A stretch of 5,251 nt of DNA from Bacteroidota bacterium (GTDB lineage: Bacteria; Zhuqueibacterota; Zhuqueibacteria; Zhuqueibacterales; Geothermadaptataceae), in NCBI GenBank assembly GCA_011375275.1, contig DRLW01000663.1:1-5251 (forward strand), in the 5' to 3' direction. The position numbers and the translations under genes were made by a program. Positions 1 to 5,251 of the stretch are shown here, one piece after another; the stretch's first letter is position 1; each line of letters opens with the position of its first letter. The notes under the pieces are model-generated. The model saw only the letters and a list, made by a program, of their open reading frames with translations, was not told where the DNA came from and did no database searches.

Positions 1-2421
1 CTCATGATGCAGCAAAGTGATGTTTTCACGGAGTTCAGCAGCTTTGATGTACGCCTGCAGGTACCGGCTGATTTTTTTGTCATCGCAGCCGGCGAAGCAC
101 TCCGGCCGGATACGGCCCTGAGGCAGATCGATGCCGACACGACCCTGCCGGACACGACCTTTTCTGCCTGGCGCGATTCGTTGAGGAACTCCATCGCCGC
201 GACGGTACGTGGCCTGCCTGCGAAAACCATCCACTATCGGAGTGAGAACAGCCTCAATTTCACGTGGACAGCCTGCACAGACCTGCTCCGTTATTCCAAA
301 GACTCCCTGGTTCCTGTCGTACTTTATGCCCACGGCTCGGACAACCGGGAGTGGGAAAAGAACGCTCTGAAAAGCATCGATTCGGTTCTGGTTTTTCTGC
401 GCAACTGGTTCGGCAGCCTGCCCTTTGACACGCTGCACATCGTACAGGCAAAAAACGGCTCCTACCAACACCCCGGTCTGGTGATGCTCGATGAGGCTGA
501 TGGTATGTCGCTGACCAGCTCCCTGGCCAGCACATGGATTCCCGCTACTGTTGGCCTGAACGGCCTGACAGAGGGCTGGTTGTACCGCGGGCTGGTTTTA
601 TTTCTCAGCAAGCGATTCAACGAGAGGCAGCACGGAGATGCGGGGTATGACAGACAGAAAGTTCGCCAGGATATGGGACGGTTGGCGCGCTTCTATCCCC
701 TGCCTTCCCTGGACGCGATGTTCAAAACCATGACGCGCCTGTACCGTAACTCCGGCATGGATGAGCGCATCGCCCAGCCGCTGTACGCCTATCGCGATCC
801 GGTCAGCGCGCTGGCGAATATGTATTTGAAAGCAGACCTTTTTTTCGAAATGCTGGAATATGTCGTCGGCAGGAAGAATATGCAGCGCATACTCAGGCGG
901 TTTTATCAGGAAAACCGTTTCCGCCATGCCGGCACGCACGAACTGCGCCGCATCAGCGAAGAGGTTTTCGGCGAAGATCTGGGCTGGTTTTTCGAGCAAT
1001 GGCTCAACAGGACGCCGCGGATCGATTACAGCAAAGGCGCAGTCAAAACCATCCGGCGCAAAGACGGCAAATGGCTGAGCACGATCGAACTCAAGCGTGA
1101 GGGCGACGGCATCATGCCTGTCGATGTCGAGCTCACACTCCCTTCGGGGGAAAAAATCCGCCGGCGCTGGGACGGCAAAGAAAAGGAACACCTGCTGACA
1201 GTTGTCACAGATGAAAAACCACGGGCGATCGTGGTCGATCCTGAAGACAGCATACTCGACGACAACCGCCTGAACAACGATCGCCTGCGCCTCGAATTCA
1301 GACTGGATATGCCGCTGCTGCAATATTATTATCAGCCCAACGACCGCTACCTCGTGCTGTGGAAACCCACCGCTGCCTACAACAGCATCGACGGGCTGAA
1401 GATCGGGCTGAGCACAAGGGGCAGCTACAGAGCGCTTTTTAACCGGCTGAGAGCAGATATCCAGCTCGGCGTGCGATCGCGCCGGATCGACGGTTTGCTC
1501 GCCTATTCCCACCCTCTGCGCCGCGAGAATGCGCGCAATCGCTTCTCACTGCTGGCGCGCAAAAAAGAAGGGCGATACGAGTTCAAAGGCGAGATATCGG
1601 TGCACTCAAGCGGTGGCATCATCTCCGGAACATCGACGGCTCTTCGGCTCGGTCTCAGCCATGTGGGTGTATTCGACATGGCCTATCTCGACAGGCCGGT
1701 GCTGCAGTCAGACCAGGAAATAACGATTCCCGAGTGGCAGAAAACCGGCATTTCCTCTGTTTTTGCCGGACTCGATTTTCTTTCCCGCTCCTCCGGTGAA
1801 GGCATCAACACCAGCACCACATTGTGGGCGGAAATGGCGCGCAGCTCGTCACGAGGCGTTTTTGGCCTCCTGCAATTCAGGCAGAAGCTGGACTATTCGC
1901 GCTTCGGATTCATCGCCAGCGCGGCGATCAACGGCGGCTATGCTCTTTCGCCCTCCGATGTGCCGATACAGGCTGCATTTTACCCGGCTGATGCCTCCCC
2001 CCTGCAGCGCTTCCGTTCAGATGTCATGATCACCGGCAGCGACTGGACAGCCTCTGCGCGGCGCTTTACCGAAGGCGGTGCCCGCCTGCGCGGTTACGCC
2101 GGCAGGATGACGCCATTGTCCTCATACCTCAGTACCAACCTCGAATTGGCCAGCACGATGACATTTTTGGGCATACGTCCCTTCCTCTTTTATGACGCAG
2201 GCAGAATAACGCACACCGGAGCAGAGAGCGGCACGACTCTGAAAAATGCCGGCTTCGGGTTACGCATACCGCGCATCAAAACACCATTTTTCGGCGGGGC
2301 CGTGTCGCTGTTTGAAAATATGTCCGTACGTCTGTACATTCCCTGGTATCTCAGCCAGCCCGCTGGCGGGGAGAGCAAAAAACGGATGCGCTGGCTTATC
2401 GCGTTTGGCAAGGAGTTGTAG
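1..2421 (+). CDS. M1-peptidase-like protein with C-terminal beta-barrel-like region, 5' partial, probably catalytically inactive
   Basis: The reading frame is open from the left edge to a TAG at 2419-2421. The Met at base 4 is unlikely to be the start: no signal peptide follows it, and the first residues (FDVRLQVPADFFVIAAGE) resemble the interior of an M1 N-terminal beta domain, so the gene begins upstream. Numbering from that Met, residues 1-40 are the end of the beta-sandwich. Residues 120-345 match the M1 catalytic and helical part (LPFDTLHIVQ, HPGLVMLDE, LTEGW, YLKADLFFEMLEYVVG, FFEQWLNRT). About 345-430 is a small beta domain. About 435-805 has the alternating aromatic/polar pattern of outer-membrane strands and ends MRWLIAFGKEL. 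The zinc motif is missing: Ser172, Ser173 and Ser176 occupy the HEXXH positions, and GSYQHPG replaces the usual GGMEYPG/GAMEN. Only the Glu of the NEG-like TEG (Glu190) remains. M1 descent is well supported; the barrel assignment is by pattern only. The likely site is outer membrane/periplasm. A structural or binding role is inferred, and the substrate is unknown. Confidence 0.82.
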   Translation, partial: LMMQQSDVFTEFSSFDVRLQVPADFFVIAAGEALRPDTALRQIDADTTLPDTTFSAWRDSLRNSIAATVRGLPAKTIHYRSENSLNFTWTACTDLLRYSKDSLVPVVLYAHGSDNREWEKNALKSIDSVLVFLRNWFGSLPFDTLHIVQAKNGSYQHPGLVMLDEADGMSLTSSLASTWIPATVGLNGLTEGWLYRGLVLFLSKRFNERQHGDAGYDRQKVRQDMGRLARFYPLPSLDAMFKTMTRLYRNSGMDERIAQPLYAYRDPVSALANMYLKADLFFEMLEYVVGRKNMQRILRRFYQENRFRHAGTHELRRISEEVFGEDLGWFFEQWLNRTPRIDYSKGAVKTIRRKDGKWLSTIELKREGDGIMPVDVELTLPSGEKIRRRWDGKEKEHLLTVVTDEKPRAIVVDPEDSILDDNRLNNDRLRLEFRLDMPLLQYYYQPNDRYLVLWKPTAAYNSIDGLKIGLSTRGSYRALFNRLRADIQLGVRSRRIDGLLAYSHPLRRENARNRFSLLARKKEGRYEFKGEISVHSSGGIISGTSTALRLGLSHVGVFDMAYLDRPVLQSDQEITIPEWQKTGISSVFAGLDFLSRSSGEGINTSTTLWAEMARSSSRGVFGLLQFRQKLDYSRFGFIASAAINGGYALSPSDVPIQAAFYPADASPLQRFRSDVMITGSDWTASARRFTEGGARLRGYAGRMTPLSSYLSTNLELASTMTFLGIRPFLFYDAGRITHTGAESGTTLKNAGFGLRIPRIKTPFFGGAVSLFENMSVRLYIPWYLSQPAGGESKKRMRWLIAFGKEL

Positions 2422-2441
2422 AGCTTCTGCAGGCATTTTTT
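2416..2441 (+). terminator. Weak candidate rho-independent terminator of the M1-like gene
   Basis: A short stem spans 2416-2422 and 2426-2432 with a 3-base loop. It has seven pairs, two of them G-U, and overlaps the stop codon. A run of six T at 2436-2441 follows after a 3-base gap. The stem is AU-rich and weak, so this may be chance. It is placed correctly for ending transcription toward the convergent neighbour. Confidence 0.3.
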
Positions 2442-2450
2442 CAGGCAGGG

Positions 2451-2479
2451 AAACAGCAGGGGCATGACCCACCGCGCTG
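2451..2479 (-). terminator. Weak candidate terminator of the AI-2E family gene
   Basis: Read on the minus strand just after the stop at 2481, CAGC (2479-2476) can pair with GCTG (2457-2454), enclosing a GGG/CCC inner pairing, and is followed by only three T (2453-2451). The interrupted stem and short T run make this a low-confidence call. The 59-bp gap between the two convergent stop codons holds nothing else recognisable. Confidence 0.2.
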
Positions 2480-2480
2480 C

Positions 2481-3737
2481 TCAGGACTGTTTCGGCGTCA
2501 CCTTGTCTTCACTTTTTGGCTCTGCCCTGTGCTGTGCATCAGCATCGCCATCATCGTCCGGGGCTGCCATGGGCAGAATTTCAACAGGGGGAACAGTCTC
2601 GCCCTGCGCGATATCGAGCTGTTCTTTGAACTCAACGCTGTAGATATCCAGAATGGTCAAAAACAACACGGTGATAACCGGCCCGATGATGAACCCCATG
2701 ACGCCATACACATAAATCCCGCCGATGGATGCGAAAAAGATCAGCAGATCGTGCATGCCGGTATCGCGGCCTATGAGCTTGGGGCGCAGGATATTATCGA
2801 CATTACTGACCACAACGGAGGTGATGACCAGAATGGCAACCCCCTGCCAGACATCCCCGACGATCAGGCTGTACACGCCAGCGGGATAAAGCACCAGCCA
2901 GCCGCCCACCATGGGTATGATCGATAAAATAAAGATGACCATACCAAAAACGACCGGGGATTTAAAACCAAACACAGCCAACAGCAGTGCTCCAAGACTT
3001 CCCTGAGTCAGGCCGATCAGCAGCGTGCCCTTCACCGTGGCCCGGGAAACGGAAACGAACTTCGCGATCAGACGGTCTTCGTGTTCATCCCGCAGAGGGC
3101 TGAGATATTTGACATAAACGATCAGCCGGTCGCCATCTTTGTAGAAATAATACATGGTGAACAGCATGATGATAAAATCCATCACGAACTGGAACGTCCC
3201 GGTCCAGGTTTTATTGATCGCGGTGACGAGAAAATTGCCGACCCCGGTGATCGCCGTGCGCAGGCCTGAGATCAGGTCGAGCTTGTTGAGGTCGATATTA
3301 AACTGGAGCAGCAAAGGATGGTTGGCGAGGTCATTCCACAACTCGGCGTTGTCCAGGCGGTTTTTGAACTCGCGGATGCTCTCTTCGTGAGTCTGGTACA
3401 AATCCACAGCCTCACGGCGCACAAGATCACCAACGATATAGGTGGGAACAAGCATCAGCAGCACGAGCCCGACGATGCAGATGAAAGCGCTCAGCCCTTT
3501 ATTGTTTTTGGTCCAGTGCAGCAACTTTTCGTAAAACGGGTAGGTCAGGCCACTGAACACGGCAGCCAGAAAAACCGGCATGAGGAAAAATTTAAAAACA
3601 TGGTATGAGAGCAGCGCCGTGGCAAAAAGCACGAGAATGAGAAAATGCTGGCTCATGCGTCGGGCGAGCAGTCTGTTAAATCGTTCGTTCAGGCCGGAGC
3701 TGTCGTCATTCGTGTTCTTTTTGCTCTTTACCGGCAT
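2481..3737 (-). CDS. AI-2E/PerM (UPF0118) family inner-membrane transporter
   Basis: This is a complete 418-residue polytopic membrane protein, a typical length for the family. The cytoplasmic N terminus (1-29) is polar and basic. Hydrophobic segments lie near residues 30-67 (two closely spaced), 81-103, 182-200, 236-279 (two), 281-316 and 329-367. A hydrophilic stretch at about 104-165 separates the third and fourth, as is usual in this family. The C-terminal half carries the family hallmarks: SIIPMVGGW (272-280), NVDNILRPKLIG (312-323), the HDLLIFFASIGGI block (329-341) and GFIIGPV (348-354). The tail (368-418) is charged, acidic and Pro-rich, and probably cytosolic and disordered. Family members have been linked to autoinducer-2 export or to Na+(Li+)/H+ antiport; the substrate here cannot be read from sequence. 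The ATG at 3737 is supported by a strong Shine-Dalgarno sequence. The gene converges on the M1-like gene and lies 295 bp after the GWxTD gene on the same strand. Confidence 0.93.
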   Translation of the reverse strand: MPVKSKKNTNDDSSGLNERFNRLLARRMSQHFLILVLFATALLSYHVFKFFLMPVFLAAVFSGLTYPFYEKLLHWTKNNKGLSAFICIVGLVLLMLVPTYIVGDLVRREAVDLYQTHEESIREFKNRLDNAELWNDLANHPLLLQFNIDLNKLDLISGLRTAITGVGNFLVTAINKTWTGTFQFVMDFIIMLFTMYYFYKDGDRLIVYVKYLSPLRDEHEDRLIAKFVSVSRATVKGTLLIGLTQGSLGALLLAVFGFKSPVVFGMVIFILSIIPMVGGWLVLYPAGVYSLIVGDVWQGVAILVITSVVVSNVDNILRPKLIGRDTGMHDLLIFFASIGGIYVYGVMGFIIGPVITVLFLTILDIYSVEFKEQLDIAQGETVPPVEILPMAAPDDDGDADAQHRAEPKSEDKVTPKQS

Positions 3738-3741
3738 ACAT

Positions 3742-3749
3742 CTCCTTTT
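3742..3749 (-). promoter_or_regulatory. Ribosome binding site of the AI-2E family gene
   Basis: On the minus strand the sequence AAAAGGAGA lies a few bases before the ATG at 3737 (AAAAGGAGATGTATG). It is a near-consensus Shine-Dalgarno at normal spacing and fixes the start codon. Confidence 0.85.
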
Positions 3750-3760
3750 AAATTGTGATT

Positions 3761-3775
3761 GAAAAGTCCGTTTTC
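3761..3775. repeat. Short perfect inverted repeat just upstream of the AI-2E gene ribosome binding site
   Basis: GAAAA (3761-3765) and TTTTC (3771-3775) are perfect complements around a 5-base loop. In the minus-strand transcript this hairpin would sit about a dozen bases before the Shine-Dalgarno. It is A/T-rich and probably weak; a role in translation is speculative. Confidence 0.3.
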
Positions 3776-3781
3776 CTCACC

Positions 3782-3967
3782 AACGCGGCGCGGCCTCTCT
3801 CCGGATGTTCGCTGCGTTCACGAATAGTCGGTGGAAATCACCGCAACGATACAGGCTGCCTGACTATGCATCACCTTCGAAAGGAGCACCCACTCCAGCC
3901 CCCCGAAAGCGTGTTTCCATGCCGGAAAGACTCCGGTGCCTCGCAGCCTCCGGGACGGAGTCATGCA
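3782..3967. other. Non-coding, inverted-repeat-rich intergenic element; candidate structured RNA or dispersed palindromic repeat
   Basis: This is the bulk of the 295-bp gap between the two minus-strand genes. No convincing gene is present: reading frames across it are short, lack ribosome binding sites and have odd composition. Instead there are consecutive complementary segments. Stem 1 is 3782-3790 with 3810-3818, nine pairs including one G-U in the plus-strand sense. Stem 2 is 3824-3828 with 3863-3867 and encloses two hairpins that abut it: 3829-3843 (CGGTG-GAAAT-CACCG) and 3852-3862 (CAGG-CTG-CCTG). A small hairpin follows at 3874-3884 (CCTT-CGA-AAGG). Hairpin 3914-3928 (TTTCC-ATGCC-GGAAA) directly abuts a seven-pair stem, 3929-3935 with 3956-3962 (GACTCCG/CGGAGTC). 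TGCAT (3867-3871) and ATGCA (3963-3967) could close the second half. On the minus strand the last hairpin, read first after the GWxTD stop, is followed by only TTT, so it is at best a weak terminator. I do not recognise a known RNA family, and the transcribed strand is unknown. Confidence 0.5.
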
Positions 3968-4032
3968 AAAAACCACAAGCCAGAGCAAATAAAGGAAGAG
4001 TCCTCCCCTGACCCGGAACAAAATTTTTCAGA

Positions 4033-5251
4033 CTACAAAAACCGGCCGGTGACCAGGCGATAATTACCGGAATTATAATCATCCCGAAAATAAAACTGCC
4101 GGCCGAGTTCGTAGTAATTCCAGACTTCATAGAAGACATTTGAGCGATAGGAACGACCGCGCTGTATTTCATCAGGCGGGCCATAGACGATGTAGATATG
4201 CCCCCTGTCCGTGCGCCACCCCTCCTTTGAGTCATAGCTGAACCTGAGATTGGATTCTTCGATGCGGTTGATAAACTCTTCCAGCAAGGGGTTGTGATCC
4301 GGGTCGGGTTCTTTTTCAGGGTTTCTCTTGCGCCAGAACTCGAGAAAGGCTGTCTTCTGGCTGTCAGCTGGCAAACTGCGCAACGCCTCCCAGTCATCCT
4401 TATTCATGATATAACGCATGGCCTCGATCAGTAATGAGATATCCTGGGATTCGATAGTCCCCATATTGATCGAAGAGGTGATGACGATATCACGCACGAC
4501 TTTTTCTTCTCCCTGACTGAGAGTAAAGAAGATGCGCGTATATCCGACAGACAGATGGCGAGCGGGAATGGGCAGGACGATAGAAACGCGCGGCGCCACT
4601 GCCTGATAGCGATACTTCTTGGCATATAAAACAGCATCACCGGTACCCACCATCTGGACGCTGATAAAAAAGGGCAGATCGTTCTGCAGACCGCCGGCAT
4701 AGACAAAAGCATAAAAATCACGCGTAAACTGGCGGGTTGTCAATGATATTCTGTTATTCTCATCGATGGAATGCAGCGAATCCGCAACCAGAACCGGATC
4801 GGAAAGAGCCAGCGTCGAGGAAAAATCCGGCACATCGAGCACGCTTTCGGAGATAACCGAGGCGCCTGAGTGGCGATCTTCTGCCGCGATATGCATGACG
4901 TAATTCCCCGGGGGCAGCTCGAGCTCACGCGTCCTGATCAGGAGTTTTTGCGGGTTTCTGGTTTCTGCAAATTTCTCTACTTCGATTTTAGCATATTCAT
5001 CTTTGAGATAATCGAACTGTTCTGCATCTGCTTTTCTGAAGCCAAAAGTGAAGTCCACTTCAGCGGTGTAAATCGAATCTTTGCGATAAAAAGTCAGGTG
5101 GGAATATGGTATCTCCACCCAAAACAGGACCTTGCCTGTTTCCCGGCCTTCTCCCGGCAGCCGTAAAATTCGGGAGTAGATCATCAGTTGCTTTTTGCCT
5201 GTATGCCGGGTCTTTGGTTTGACCTCGCTGCTTGCGCCACACCCAGCGAGC
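4033..5251 (-). CDS. GWxTD-domain lipoprotein, 5' partial
   Basis: The frame runs from the right edge to a TAG at 4035-4033, giving 405 complete visible codons. The first Met (5184) is internal. In-frame codons before it encode LAGC followed by GASSEVKPKTRHTGKKQL, a lipobox plus the polar linker expected after a lipidated Cys (codon 5241-5239); the signal peptide core lies outside the window. Numbering from the Cys, residues 1-20 are linker and about 25-255 are beta-rich, with the pattern LPPGNYVMHIAAEDRHSG at 109-126 seen in this family. About 265-402 is the C-terminal GWxTD domain: a helical part (DWEALRSLPADSQKTAFLEFWRKRNP begins near 282), then EGWRTDRGHIYIVYGPPDEI with the name-giving Gly-Trp-Arg-Thr-Asp at 341-345, then YEVWNYYELGRQFYFRDD. 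The biochemical role of GWxTD proteins is not established. The lipobox places this one in the envelope, anchored to inner or outer membrane. Family identification is strong; function is unknown. Confidence 0.9.
   Translation of the reverse strand, partial: LAGCGASSEVKPKTRHTGKKQLMIYSRILRLPGEGRETGKVLFWVEIPYSHLTFYRKDSIYTAEVDFTFGFRKADAEQFDYLKDEYAKIEVEKFAETRNPQKLLIRTRELELPPGNYVMHIAAEDRHSGASVISESVLDVPDFSSTLALSDPVLVADSLHSIDENNRISLTTRQFTRDFYAFVYAGGLQNDLPFFISVQMVGTGDAVLYAKKYRYQAVAPRVSIVLPIPARHLSVGYTRIFFTLSQGEEKVVRDIVITSSINMGTIESQDISLLIEAMRYIMNKDDWEALRSLPADSQKTAFLEFWRKRNPEKEPDPDHNPLLEEFINRIEESNLRFSYDSKEGWRTDRGHIYIVYGPPDEIQRGRSYRSNVFYEVWNYYELGRQFYFRDDYNSGNYRLVTGRFL
5239..5250 (-). other. Lipobox (Leu-Ala-Gly-Cys) of the GWxTD lipoprotein
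   Basis: In frame with the GWxTD gene, 19 codons before its first visible Met, the codons CTC GCT GGG TGT encode L-A-G-C. This fits the signal peptidase II consensus [LVI][ASTVI][GAS]C. Small and polar residues (GASSE) follow the Cys, as in mature lipoproteins. Glycine rather than Asp at the +2 position gives no inner-membrane retention signal by the enterobacterial rule, which may not hold in this lineage. Confidence 0.75.

Noticed and set aside
598..1512. A 304-codon minus-strand open frame inside the M1-like gene
   Set aside because: It is fully antisense to a well-supported gene, has no recognisable domains and no evident ribosome binding site. Its length is explained by the codon bias of the plus-strand gene.
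3750..3785. Possible sigma-70-like promoter on the minus strand (TTGGTG and CACAAT) before the AI-2E family gene
   Set aside because: Both boxes match poorly and the spacing is about 20 bases, longer than usual; not strong enough to annotate.
3782..3818. Resemblance of the AACGC...GCGTT ends to an integron attC site
   Set aside because: The flanking bases do not fit the RYYYAAC/GTTRRRY core rules and there is no integrase or cassette array in the window.
3818..4021. A 67-codon minus-strand frame starting at TTG after the GWxTD stop, with a short hydrophobic N-terminal stretch
   Set aside because: There is no Shine-Dalgarno before the TTG, the hydrophobic run is short, no homology is recognised, and the frame coincides with the inverted-repeat-rich element. 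A purine-rich AGGGGAGGA lies inside the frame but is poorly spaced to the next possible start.
3738..4032. Known structured RNAs (RNase P, SRP RNA, tmRNA, tRNA, common riboswitches) in the gap
   Set aside because: I looked for their conserved signatures on both strands and found none. A GAGGAAAACGGAC stretch only superficially resembles the RNase P P4 strand and lacks its partner.
3755..4063. Plus-strand frames of 102 and 68 codons across the intergenic gap
   Set aside because: Composition is rich in Pro, Ser, Arg and Lys with no domain pattern and no ribosome binding site. The longer one runs into the antisense of the GWxTD gene.
4041..4076. Palindrome ACCGGCCGGT (4041-4050) followed on the minus strand by TTTTTG, and the inverted repeat ATAATT-ACCGG-AATTAT (4060-4076)
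   Set aside because: Both lie in the conserved 3' coding end of the GWxTD gene. The palindrome leaves too short a stem once a loop is allowed, so a terminator call is not justified.

Overview
The window looks like chromosomal DNA from a Gram-negative, diderm bacterium. It is moderately GC-rich with ordinary, fairly dense gene packing. The protein families (an M1-peptidase-like protein with a beta-barrel-like tail, an AI-2E/PerM-type permease, and a GWxTD-domain lipoprotein) fit the FCB group and related, mostly uncultured lineages such as Calditrichota, Ignavibacteria or KSB1-like bacteria, or Acidobacteriota. That placement is inferred from family distribution; no marker gene is present.

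Layout. Bases 1-2421 (+) hold the C-terminal 806 codons of a large envelope protein: an M1-aminopeptidase-like domain followed by a probable outer-membrane beta-barrel region. Its 5' end lies outside the window. A 59-bp gap separates it from a convergent minus-strand gene (2481-3737) for a 418-residue AI-2E/PerM family membrane protein with a strong ribosome binding site. Upstream of that gene, on the minus strand, is a non-coding gap of 295 bp (3738-4032) unusually rich in perfect inverted repeats, many of them abutting. A second minus-strand gene (4033 to the right edge) encodes a GWxTD-domain protein. Its apparent first Met (5184) is not the real start: the frame stays open to the edge and the last codons encode a lipobox, Leu-Ala-Gly-Cys.

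How they fit together. All three proteins belong to the cell envelope (outer-membrane/periplasmic, inner-membrane, lipoprotein), but nothing in the window shows that they act in one pathway. The large intergenic gap argues against tight co-transcription of the two minus-strand genes, and the plus-strand gene converges on them.

Most notable points: (1) the M1-like domain has Ser residues where the HEXXH zinc motif should be and lacks a recognisable GAMEN motif, so it is probably a catalytically dead pseudopeptidase; (2) the 3782-3967 gap folds on paper into a compact series of stems including a three-way junction with flush helices, and may be a structured RNA or a dispersed palindromic element; (3) the true N terminus of the GWxTD protein is a lipoprotein signal peptide cut by the window edge.
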